From Floccularia luteovirens (Eukaryota; Basidiomycota; Agaricomycetes; Agaricales; Squamanitaceae): a stretch of 64,000 nt of DNA. Positions within the stretch are counted from its first letter, which is position 1. Every line of letters begins with the position of its first letter. Shown here one piece after another: positions 12,101-23,303 of this stretch. The stretch lies in NCBI GenBank assembly GCA_009739215.1, contig VSJF01000012.1, positions 372,001-436,000 on the forward strand, given 5' to 3'. A program made the translations under genes and the position numbers. The notes under the pieces were generated by a model. That model had not been told where the DNA came from and did no database searches. It was given only the letters and a program-made list of their open reading frames with translations.

Positions 12101-12725
12101 ACATCGTCAGTCTGATGGTTCCTGCAGTTAATCCTGCATTGCCCTCTCCTCCTGATAATGTAGAACTAGATAACGAGTTATCAACCAAGATAGATGTGAG
12201 GCTTCGCTTCGTTGGACCAAAGCGGAACAGTCTAAATTTTCTCCTATAGCTTGATATGCGTATATCTGCCTTTCAAACACTTTGGCAGGCGTTGTATAAA
12301 TTGCTCAGCCCCATTGATGGAATTAGAGATGGATGGTCAAATCTTCTCAAACTCGCTGCGAAGTCGTCCATGTTAGAATATAGTGGCATCGGCTTGGATG
12401 AATCCACAAGGTGCTTATTTTGTTTAGTTTTTACTAGAAATATATTTTCTAACCCAATTGTTTGTTCCCATTTTCTAGGAGAATCATTCTTACTGATGCT
12501 GCAAAATCCCTTGAGCTCAGTGCATTCTCGTTTGCAACAACTCCAGTAGGATACCAAGCAAGAATACTGGAACGGCTGAGCGGTGTGCGCAGATCAGCTG
12601 CGTTGTTGGGACTGCAGGTGGATAATGCTGAACCGTGCGATGAAGATAACGATGACGAAGCACCAAAAGAAGTTTTGGATATCTTGTTGGGTGTATGTCC
12701 TACTAGATACCAGATGAGACATTAA
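9133..12725 (+). CDS. RecQ-family ATP-dependent DNA helicase (5' exon unresolved)
   Basis: 3'-5' DNA helicase of the RecQ type, nuclear, for DNA repair and recombination. Motifs in order: motif 0 FGHSAYKGKQREIVEAA (9133-9192), Walker A VVAPTGMGK with SLCFQVPA, VVVSPLLALMKN, ITPEKLCTAEF, DEAH box split as VVDE (to 9900) and AHCISDWGHDFRAEYRRLG (from 9948), [77 protein letters not shown]. A RecQ zinc module follows (ICRYFGEVIDTTNV, CDLMCDVCKYPEKTKRR). The basic C-terminal tail (LGEHLPQLPDDVKG, KRSKVRAKSP) ends in a conserved-looking region with DAAKSLELSAFSFA. There are about 20 introns, with exons as short as 15, 18 and 23 nt. All exon junctions examined keep frame, so the gene looks intact. 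The first coding exon was not identified (upstream of 9133). No HRDC domain was recognised. Confidence 0.85.
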
Positions 12726-12857
12726 TTGTGGGCGTTCTAACCGTCCCAAACAATGTATCTTATGAGATGAGGTTATAATCTTATCAAGATGGCCTTTTGT
12801 TACAAGTAGCAATACAATTATTCCACGACTTACATATTACAAGGTGTGAATCGTGAC

Positions 12858-13070
12858 GAGTAGGTTGACCTCGAGCAGCACAGTTGAGACGGCGGAAGGA
12901 GTTCCACAAGGATGCATGAATTATACGCGAGCGCGATGGAAAGCGATTATGTTGGGTACAGCAGACATATTCAGAACGGTGTACATGGCGGGGTGATTAG
13001 TATGCTATTGGTCAAGTTTCAGGCCAGCTGGACATTTTGTACATCGAGGAAAGTTCTGTAGACGCGACAA
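12858..13070 (+). pseudogene. NLR relic (3' end of WD40 exon)
   Basis: About 210 bases closely match the last codons of the NLR WD40 exon: CTCGAGCAGCACAG, GTTCCACAAGGATGCATG, TATGTTGGGTACAGCA, CAGGCCAGCTGGACATTTTG and the terminal ESSVDA codons. Small indels break the frame. With the relic at 8550-8715 it implies that at least one more NLR copy once occupied this island; the RecQ gene now sits between the two stumps. Confidence 0.75.
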
Positions 13071-13831
13071 CAAATTTATTAGATTAGTATATTTTTATAA
13101 CTATTTACCTAAGACCGTCAATATACTAGTGCTTAGTTCACGTTCACTTATTCTCCCATAGAAGCCCTGACCCGGAGAGCGTCGAACACGCGTACTGTTA
13201 CTCAATGTAAGGAATATGTGCCAATACACTTTACAAGAGTCTGCCGTCGCGCGTCGCGGGTGATGGCAACCCTACTGTGAGCGTGAGAATGCTGAAATGA
13301 CGGTGTCACTTCGACACTGAGCTGAACATAGCCGTGATTATACATAATAACATTGGACTTTTTCTCTTCGAGTCATCTCCTTATTAGCTCCTTCTATTAC
13401 GCGTAAGTTAGAAAACCTACTGGGATGCCGGGTATCTCGCTGAACTTTGACAAGTCATGAAAGCCGCGACTAACGCCAGAGCTGAAACCGGACCTGGTTA
13501 GTTGATCGTATTCATCTTTGGGTAACTAACCATTGCTGATATATTGCTCGGCAGCATTTGAGGTTCTTCTTACAGAATTCTAAAAAGGGTCAACTTCGCG
13601 GGCGCCTACAATAACCTGCCAAACCGGACCATGCGAGAGTGACGTGAAAAGCTGTGCTACCTCGAGGAGAACTCGTACAAAGGGGATTGTTGTACGCACT
13701 CAACTCATTCTAACCTCCTCATACTCGAACCACAGCGCTTACATTTATTCTTCAATATATCTCATCGACCCTGCACATCACGGCCAAAGACAAGAAATTT
13801 AAAGCAAACCCCCATAAAGGCACCACTAGCA
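13071..13831. other. Upstream region of NLR2
   Basis: No gene seen. It would include the NLR2 promoter. The bases just before the NLR2 start resemble the NLR1 leader only loosely. Confidence 0.4.
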
Positions 13832-16800
13832 ATGTCTCCATCTAAGAGAGATCAACGCATCAATGATATCTTGACTGCGACAATGGAGATTCTTAATACT
13901 GCAAAGGACCCACTGGGCCTTGGTCCCCATTCCAGGGTTACCGGCTGCTGTCTCAGCACTATCCTAATATTATTAGCATAATTTTGGTGAGCCTTGAAAG
14001 ATATTATTCATTGTCTCATTGACGATTGAACGATCGGGTCGGACAGGCTGCAAGGGGAAATAATGGAATACGGGAGGACCTAGCGAATACAATTAAAGAA
14101 CTTACTTCGGTCATCGACGAGACGAGGAGAAAGGCTGAGTCTATTTTGGGCCCCTAATGATGATAACTTATCTCGGACTCGCCTTGTAAGCTCGCCTGAG
14201 CTAAAGGAGAGGGTTGGGACACTGAAGAGGTTCGTTGTCATCACTGCTAACATATGCTTTTATTCATCGATCGTAGGGATCTGAAAGATCTGGCGAGCGA
14301 TATAAGTAACCTTGAAACAGGATTGCTCGGGTTCATGTTGAGCAAGAAGAATGCGGATATATTATTGAGGATCAAGACAGGCATTGAAAATGCCACTAGA
14401 AAATTTCAGGTATGTATGAAACTTTTAACTGCCAATCTCAACTCACCGCTTTGCGATGACGTATGACAGATTCAGGGTGGAATTACTGTTGAGATGCTCA
14501 TAAATGGGGTTGTGAATGATATTGAGGTATCCGTCTTTCTCTCCTCTTGTGTAGACAATCTCATTGATGTCAACCCATAGTACATAAAACATACACAACA
14601 GCAAGAGCGTGAATTCCTGTTCCTTTATGTATTACAACTATCTACTCACTACTAACTTTGCAGTTGACGCAAGGGCTCTAAAAGACCTCCCTCATGTTAA
14701 TGCTGGTTACACTTCTGCCTCAAACCCCACAACTTCAGGAACACTGCCAGGTACCAGAACTGCATTGCTAGAAGAACTTACGGAATGGTGCCTCCGACCA
14801 GACTCGGCTCAAGACGGTTCATTCATATATGTCGTCAGTGGAGGTGCTGGAACCGGGAAGTCCACTATTGCATTCGAAATAGCCCAGAGACTGGAAAAAG
14901 TCGGTGCACTTGGGGCCTCATTCTTCTTCGTCAGTGGGAACGAGAAATTGAACACAGTGACTTATGTTCTAACGACGATCGCATACCAAATGGCTCACAA
15001 ACAGCAAGATCTGTATTCTCGTATGGCAGCAGCAGCTCGACATTATTCTAAGCAGGGAAAAGAGGTTGAACAACTTCAAGTCGATATTGACGATCTCATA
15101 GTCAAACCGCTGATGGATGTCCATCCATCGCATCACCCAGTAATCCTCGTTCTCGACGCTCTTGATGAGTGCAGCGGAGCAGCCCAAAAAGATGTGGTTC
15201 GACTTCTTCACCTGCTTAGAGAACGGCTTCCAAAGATCCCACTTCCCGTTCGACTGCTCGTGACCACCCGACCGGATATGCACATTGAAGCTGTTTTCAA
15301 CAGCGAAAAGTTTTCCAAAGCATCGAAGCCATACAAGTTACATGAAATACCGCGAGGAATTGTCGATGGAGACATAACCCTTTTCTTGGACGCAAGATTG
15401 AAGGAACTGAGCTGCTGGAAAACATTGTTCAGCGCACATCCTGGGGTTATCAAAGACCTTACGGATCTCTCTGCCGGATTATTCATATATGCAGATACAG
15501 TTGTGAAATTTCTCGGCAACACACCAGATCTTGCGGTCAACATTCTGGATGCTCTGCTATCCAACAACGCGTCAGGTGCAGTTTTCAGCCTGAGGAATCT
15601 CGATCAATTATACATGACGGTATTGCAGAATGCGCTTAATGACGACGACTTTAGTATTCCAGACATGAAGACGTACATTCAAGTTGTGCTCGGTAGTCTT
15701 GCTTTGCTCCAGAACCACGTATCTATCCCCAGCTTAGGATGATTTGGTTGATGTTCCAGTAGGGTTCATTCGACATATCCTAGGTCGACTTGGTTCGGTG
15801 ATCCTTAAGCCTGAAACAGACGATGTCGAGATACGGATGCTGCATGCGAGTTTTCCTCAATTTCTAATTGATATCCAGCGTTGTACCGATCCCAGGTTCT
15901 ATATTGATCCCCTTATTCACCACCGTCGTCTCGCATTGATCTGCTTGGAAGTGATGACAACAAAACACCCGCTCGAAAGAAACATTTGCCAGCTGGAAGA
16001 TCCGACGAGGATGAAATCGGAGATTCCTGGTCTACACGATGCCATTAATCGATACATTTTCCCGAGCCTACAATATTCATGTGTTCACTGGGCTATGCAT
16101 TTATCACAATGCAGTGATCCAGGTCGGGACATCTTGAAAGCAGTGACGGAGTTTGTGAGAACGAAGCTACTAGTATGGGTGGAGGTGCTGAGTTACATGG
16201 GCCGGCTTGAGGTTGCTGTTCCAACTTTGCTGGCGGCGCTATCATGGTGTGAGGTATGTATTTTAATTGATTGATAAATATGGGGGGAACTAAAATATTG
16301 GCAAAGGTTAACATGCAGGATGAGGGTAAATATGAAATCCTCCAATTAATTTATGATACACACCGCCTGGTTCTTCAATGTTATACACCCATCAACGAGT
16401 GTCCTGAGCACCTCTACATATCCGCATCTTTACTGGCACCTTCTTATCTCTCCATACCGCACCATAACCTCAATCACCCTACCATAAAGGCAATGACACC
16501 TCGAGATGTCGCATGGGGTGCTTGTCTTCACACAATTCCGATGTATTCAGTCGCCTGTCGTGCAATGCTCTCACCCGATGGGATATCAATTGCATCTGGG
16601 TCCGGGTCACAGAATGGGGAGGTGCAGATATGGGATGCCAGTATCGGATTAATGAAGAGGACATTAGCGGGGCATACCAAAAGCGTCCTATGTGTTACGT
16701 GGTCACCAGATGGGCAGTCTCTTGCCTCTGGTTCTGCCGATGGGACGATCCGGGTCTGGAATGCTATGTCCGGTGCACAAGTACACGTTCATGGCGTACA

Positions 16801-18184
16801 AAGTGGAGGCTGTGAAGTATATACTATGGCATGGAGTCGAGACGGAAAGCTGCTTGTTACTGGTGCTGAGCCAGGTGGGGTAGAGGTGTGGGACATAGTG
16901 GTCGGCGAGGAGTTGAAGAGGAGGATAAATGTTCCTGCAATAGAGACGGTGATGACGATATCTAAAGATGCGAAACGTGCAGTTGACAGGGCAGCCACAG
17001 TCAAACTTCGACTTTGGGATATTGCATGTGACAATGGCAGGATACTGAAGGAGTTGCCCATACCATTTATTGTAATTGCAGCTGTGTTTTTACACGCTGA
17101 CACACAGGTTGCCTTCTGTGGGGAAGACAAGGCGATTCACGTGTGGGATCTGGAATCCGGCGAGTGCACCCCGAAAGTCGAACTCAAATCTACGATCACT
17201 CGTGAGGGGAAGACTATCATCAATGGCATTGCTCTATCCCAAAACGAAAACATTCTGGCCTTGCACACCGGGGGTAAAATCCATTTCTTCAACACGGAAT
17301 CCTGGGATTTACTGTGTTCGTTTCGAGGCCACTTTTACATCACTGCATCATTCTCTCCCGACAATCGTCGCCTTCTGACGTCATATGCCACAATCAATAT
17401 GTGGGATTTAACTTCTATGTCATCCACGCTGTTGCCATCATCACTATCAGTTGTAAAACACGACTCAGCCATAAATTCCGTAACTGTCTCTTTGGATGGT
17501 GAACGTGTAGTGGCAAAGTCTCGTGGGTCAGTCAGTATCTGGTCTCTCCAATCTGGATCACTGTTATGCGCTATTCAAGGATATTTCGCTGGCAGCACCA
17601 CATTTTCCCCTGACTCACAACAGATTGCAGTAGGTGAATATAGCAAAATTTGCATATGGGATATTACGACAACTCGACCTACTTTGACGCAGAGCATACC
17701 TACTGCAAACAGTGACAGAGATAAAATTGCATGGTCCATCGACGGCCGTTGGATAGCGGGTGCAGCATATGGCCCCGATGATATCACTCGAGGGTTAGGC
17801 GTATTTGACGCAATGACAGGTGAACTTGTGAAATATCTGGCGCTCAGCAATCAGGAGGTCCTTTGGGACGTGGAGTTCTCGCGTGACAACACCCTGTTAT
17901 ATACACTCAGCGGCACGGATGAAACAATATTCAAGTGGAAGGAAGGGGAACAAGTCAGCCTCGAGAAATACGGGTGGGAAACAGAACTAAAACGGAGGGA
18001 GAAGTTCCACAAGGATGCATGGATCGTGCGCGAGCGCGATGGAAAGAGGTTATGTTGGGTACAACAGCCATATCCAGAGCGTCTTGCGCGGTGGGGTAAC
18101 TATTATGCTGTGGGTCAAGATTCAGGCCGGTTAGATATATTGTATATTGAGAAAAATTCTGTAGGCAGTGACCTCATAGATTAA
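13832..18184 (+). pseudogene. NLR2: NACHT-WD40 STAND gene with several frameshifts
   Basis: Paralogue of NLR1 and NLR3 with the same seven-exon plan: 13832-13986, 14047-14229, 14277-14409, 14470-14526, 14581-14608, 14664-16253, 16307-18184. Walker A GGAGTGKST near 14845, Walker B LVLDALDEC near 15150, then a WD40 array starting near 16560 (LSPDGISIASGS). Lesions against the paralogues: an extra G near 13921 that breaks the PIPGLPAAV segment; a stop/shift near 14155; and a net +1 shift near 15738 that ends the NACHT frame (stop at 15742), while the rest of the NACHT and the whole WD40 array remain open. Splice sites are preserved, so decay is recent. A shorter protein starting in exon 6 cannot be excluded. 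Confidence 0.85.
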
Positions 18185-18389
18185 TCTCCATACATTGTAT
18201 CATGCGATAATACTAAGAGTTCATTTCTGTTTGATATTTATAATCAGGAAGTTTGAGTCTATCACGAAGGGCCTGTCGTAGTACAGCAGTATAAAGTTGA
18301 TCCGAGGTTTACTCACGTATTTTTAAGTACTTACATTGAGCCGCGAGCGACAGGACATAAATTCGAGGAAATATACGAATATGAAGTCA

Positions 18390-18584
18390 GCACTAGCATA
18401 CAGATAGTCCTAGGTGAATGGCCCCAGATGAGCAATGCTCCGACTGCTGTATTACTGGAATATTGCATAGCAGGCATGGGATCGAGACACGAAATATCAT
18501 GGAGGGTATGCAGTCAAATGTGTCATGAGTCAACGCAATGTGTACTCTGTTTGACGGTGCATTATCACGTGATACCATGTATGA
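18390..18584 (-). repeat. Conserved 3'-flank element of NLR copies (copy 1)
   Basis: On the minus strand, just after the NLR3 stop, this stretch matches sequence downstream of NLR4 (40400-40580) and NLR5 (49680-49840). The shared core is ATTGCGTTGAC, then ATGACAC and TTTGACT, and later a CATTCACC block. A short frame (peptide core ALTHDTFD) is open in all three but differs in length and is probably not a gene. The 18185-18389 gap between the convergent NLR2 and NLR3 shows nothing else. Confidence 0.55.
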
Positions 18585-21500
18585 TTAGTCTACAGAACTT
18601 TCCTCTATGTGAAAAATATCTAACCGGCCTGATTCCTGACCCACAGCATAATAGTTACCCCACCGCGCAATGCTCTCTGGATATGATTGTTGCACCCAGC
18701 ATAACCTCTTTCCGTCGCGCTCACGTACGATCCATGCATCTTTGTGGAATTTCTTCAGTAGCTTTAGTTCGGTTTCCCACCCGTGTTGCTCGAAGTTGAC
18801 TTGCTCCCCTTCCTTCCACTTGAATATTGTTTCATCCAGGCCACAGCGCACATATAACAAATTATTGTCCTGCGAGAACTCCAGATGCCGAATCACCCCT
18901 TCATTGCTGAGCACCAGGTATTTTACAAGTTTACCTGTAATTGCATCGAATACACCCAGCCCACGAGCAGAATCGGGACCATGTGCTGCACCAGCAATCC
19001 AACGTCCATCGAGGGACCATGTGATTACGTCGCCGTTACTGTGTGCAGTAGGTATACTCTGTATCAAAGTAGGTTGGGTTGTTGTGATGTTCCATATGCA
19101 AATCTTGCCTCTTTCACCGACTGCAATCTTTTGTGTGTCAGGGGAAAATGTGGTGCCACCGACAAAATATCCTTGAAAAATGCATAACAGCGACCCAGAT
19201 TTGAGAGACCAGATACTGATTGTTGCGCGAGACTTCGTCGCTACACGTTCACCGTCCAAGGAGATAACTACAAAAGTTATAGCAGACTCATGTTTTATAA
19301 TTGGTACCGGGGTGGATGGGATGGTTAATGGTTTGCGTGCAAGTACAGAAGTCAAGTCTAGCATATCAATTGTGTCCTCTGAGGTCAGGAGACGGCGATT
19401 GTCTGGAGAGAACGATGCAGTGAGATAAAAGCCGCCTGGGAGCGAACCAAGGAAATTCCAGGATTTCGTATTGAAGAAATGGATTCCGCCAATAGTTGAC
19501 GAGGCAAGGATATCTCCGGTTTTGGATAGAGCGACGCCATAGAGAGACGTCTCGCCCTCTTGAGTGTCGTTAGATTTAGGCCTGACTTTCGGAATGCACT
19601 TCCCCGACTCCAGGTCCCATAAATGAATCGCGTTGTCTTTGCCACAAAATGCAATCTGTGTGTCGTCGTGCAGAAATACGGCTGAATATACTAGAAATTT
19701 TACTGTCAACTCTTTCAGAATTCTGCCATCGTTGCGTTCAATATTCCAAAGTCGAAGTTTTCTGGTTGTCCTGGCTACTGCATGTCTAGCATCTTTGGAT
19801 ATGGCCATTACTTGTGTTGTAGGAACCTTTACCCTCCTCTTTAACTCCTTGCCAACCACGATGTCCCACAGCTCTACCCCACCCGGATCTACCCCAGCAA
19901 CAACCTGCCTTCCATCTTGGCGCCATACTATAACATACACTTTGCTATTCCTGCTTTGCACGCTTTGAATATGTATCTGTGCACCGGACGTAGCATTCCA
20001 GACACGGATCGTCCCATCGGCCGAACCAGAGGCAAGAGACTGCCCATCAGGCGACCAGGAAACACATAGGACGCCCTTGGTATGCCCCGATAACGTCCTC
20101 TTCGATAAACCGATGCCGGCATCCCATATGTGCACCTGACCATTCCGTGAACCACAGGCAATTGAATTCCCATCAGGGGAAAGTATTGCACGACAGTTGA
20201 CTGAATTCATCGGAATTAGATGGAGACAAGGACCCCATGCTGAATCCCGGGGAGTCATTGATTTGATGGTAGGGATTTTGTCGTTAGAGTTGTCGTGCGG
20301 CCCTATGGTGACACATGATGGCGCCAGAAGACAACCGGATATGTAGAGGTGCTCGGGACAATCATTGATGGGTGTATAACACTGCAAAACCAGGCGGTGT
20401 GTGTCATATATTAATTGGAGAATTTCATTTTTACCATCATCATGCATGTTCGCCTTTGCCAATATTTAAGTGCCCCCTGTATCAATCGATCAATCGATCA
20501 AATCACGTACCTCGCACCATGATAGTGCTGCGAGCAAAGCTGGAACAGCAACTTCAAGTCGGCCCATGTAACTCAACGTCTCCACCCATACCAGTAGTTT
20601 CGTTCTCATAAACTGCGCCACTACATTCAAAAAGTCCCGGCCTGGATCAATGCAATGTGACAGGTGTGTAGCCCAGTGGGCACACGAATACTGTAGGCTA
20701 GGCAGAATACACCTATTGATGTTATATAGACCAGGAGTATCAGATTTCATCATCGTCGGATCTTCGAGCTGGCAGATGTTTCTTCTGAGTGGGTGTCTTT
20801 CTGTCATCACTTCCAGACAGGTAGATGCGAGACGACGGTGATGTGTTGAGGGCTTAATGTAGAACTTGGGATCTGTACAACGCTGGACATCGATGAGGAA
20901 TTGAGGAAAGCTTGCATGTAACATTCTTATCTCAGCATCGTCTGTTTCTGGCTGCAGAATTATTGATCCAAGTCGACCTAGAATGTCCTGGATGTATCTC
21001 ATCGGGATGTCAACCAGATCCTGCAGAACAACAGCGGACATGTGATCTTGGAGCAAAGCCAGACTACCAAGGACGATTTGAATATACTCCTTCATATGCG
21101 GAATTTTTAGGCAAGTATCGTCGAGTGCATTTTGTAATATTGCGATATACAACCTGTCAAGGTTCTCCAAACTGAATGCTGCATCTGATGGATTATCCGA
21201 TAGGAGCGCCTCGAGGACGTTGACCGCATGATACGGATTTCTAGCGAGAAATTTGACAACGGTATCAGCATAGATGAACAACCCGGCCGCATGCTCCGTG
21301 AGGTCTTCCACAACGCTGGGACGTGCATTACACACGTCCTTGTAACATTTCAGAACCTTCAACCGTGCTTTTAGAAAAAGTTTGATGTCTGCGTCTACAA
21401 TTACTCTTGGTATCTCGTGTAGTTTGAAGGGTGGCTTCGAAACTTTGCGGATATCTTCATCATCAAGGGCATCTTGGATATGCATCTCGGGACGGCTAGT

Positions 21501-22917
21501 GACGAGGATGCGCACAGGAAATCGTATTTTGGGTAGTCGTTGCATAAGAAGATATAGCAGTCGTACAACCTCTTCTTGGGCTGCCTTGGTACATTCGTCG
21601 AGCGCGTCGAAAACAAGAATTATTGGCTTATGTGATGAATGCACGTTCATTAATGGTTTAATGATCAGATGGTCAAGATCCATTTGCAGCTGTTCGCCTT
21701 GTTTTCCCCTTCGAATGTAATCTCGAGCTGCTTTTGCTATGTGAGGATACAGATCTGCCTGACTATGCGCCAGTTGGTAGGCAATTGTTGCCACGACGTA
21801 TGTCATAGCATTGAATTTCTCGGCGCCACGGATGAAGAAGAATGAGGCCCCAAGTGCTCCAACCTCGTCCAATTTCTGTGCCATTTCAAACGCAATGGTA
21901 GATTTACCCGTACCAGCACCTCCAGTAATGAAATATATGAAGGAGTCGTCCTGGACTGAGTCTGGTCGGAGACACCACTCCGTAAGTTCTTCCAGCAAGG
22001 CGGTTCTGGTACCTGGGAGTGTTCCTGACTGTGTTGGGTTCAAGGTGGAAGCATAACCAGCATTAACGTGAGAGAGGTCTTTCAGTGCCCTTTCGTCAAC
22101 TGCAAGGCGAGTAGTTAGTAGATGGAAGTGGTAATGGAAGGGAGAGAAATTCACGCTCTTGTTGCTGTATGCGTTTAATATGCTGTGGGTTGGTGTCAAT
22201 AAGACTGTAGAGACAAGAGAAGAAGAGACATGCCTCAACATCATCCACGATGCCATTAAGGAGCATCTCGATAGTGATTCCGCCCTGAACCTGTGTCATA
22301 TGTCATCGCCAGCCATCAGTTGGAATTAATGAACAAGAATACCTGAAATTTTCTAGTGGCAGTTTCAATGCCTGTCTTAATCCTCAATAATGTGTCTGTG
22401 TTTTTCTTGCTCAAAATAAGTCCAAGCAATCCTGTTTCAAGATTGTTTGCATTGTTCGCCAGACCCTTCAAATCTCTATGATCGATGAATAAAGTATATG
22501 TCAACGGTGATGTCAACGAACCTCTTCAATGTCCCAATCCTCTCCTTTAGCTCAGGCGAGCTTACAAGGCGAGTTCGCGTTAGATTATCATCGTTGGTTC
22601 TCAAAGCAGACTCAGCCTTTTTCCTCAGCTTGTCGATGACTGAAGTGAGTTCGTTTATGTTATTAGCTAGGTCCTCTCGTGTTTCGTCATTTCCCTTAGC
22701 AGTCTGTCCAATCCGATCGTTCAATCGACCATGAGGTGATAAAACAATATCTTTCAAGGCTCACCAAAATCATACCAATTATAGTGGACAATGCTGAAAC
22801 AGCAGCCGGTAATCCTGGAATGGGGATCAAACCGAGTGGGTCCTTTGTAGTATCAAGTATTTGCTTGGCTCCAGTCAGAATATCATTAATGCGTTGATCT
22901 CTTTTAGATGGAGACAT
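18585..22917 (-). CDS. NLR3: intact NACHT-WD40 STAND receptor
   Basis: Only apparently intact member of the cluster: seven exons (22917-22765, 22703-22522, 22475-22343, 22290-22234, 22182-22155, 22099-20511, 20453-18585) sum to 4011 nt, coding 1336 residues. Residues 1 to about 185: predicted helical N-terminal domain (PIPGLPAAVSALSTI, then charged amphipathic helices), which by pattern may be a HeLo/MLKL-like bundle (inference). NACHT: Walker A GGAGTGKSTIA near residue 245, Walker B LVFDALDEC, TSRPEMH, and FIYADTVVKFLARN in the helical part. Residues about 710-1336: WD40 repeats (LSPDGNSIACGS, SWSPDGQSLASGSADG), enough for two propellers. Such proteins bind a ligand through the repeats, oligomerise via NACHT and signal through the N-terminus. 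The exon-4 donor is GC (22233-22232) where the paralogues have GT. Transcription converges on NLR2. Confidence 0.9.
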
Positions 22918-23303
22918 TGTTGACGGATGGATAAGATATATTGAGGAATAAGTATCTGCACTGTGCAGCTTGCACAGGTTCTCATCGATTTGGCACAGCT
23001 TTATTAGCTATGATATTACTTTCACATGTCCAATTTGACAGAGCGATATGCCTGTCATACCACTCGTTTACTCCGAAAAGACATCCTTCTGTGACTTCAT
23101 TTTATTACGTCTTAGAGTACTAACTATGTCGATTCCGACACATACTTCGCAGTGATAATTTTGTCGTGCGGACGTGTAATTATATATAGTGAGGTACAAA
23201 ATTTCTCGGCCTAATAGATAACGATAACCGCGTATAGAAACTGGGCCTCTTTGATACTAATAGTTGGAACCAAGACTGTTTGTTCCTAACATACATCATC
23301 ATC
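22918..23303. other. Divergent promoter region, NLR3 / aldo-keto reductase
   Basis: 386 bases between two divergent starts. No ORF and no recognised site; TATATATAG-like sequence near 23183 could serve the plus-strand gene. Confidence 0.35.

Noticed and set aside
20480..20500. Short tandem ATCGATCA repeat
   Set aside because: Three units only, inside the last NLR3 intron; too short to be meaningful.
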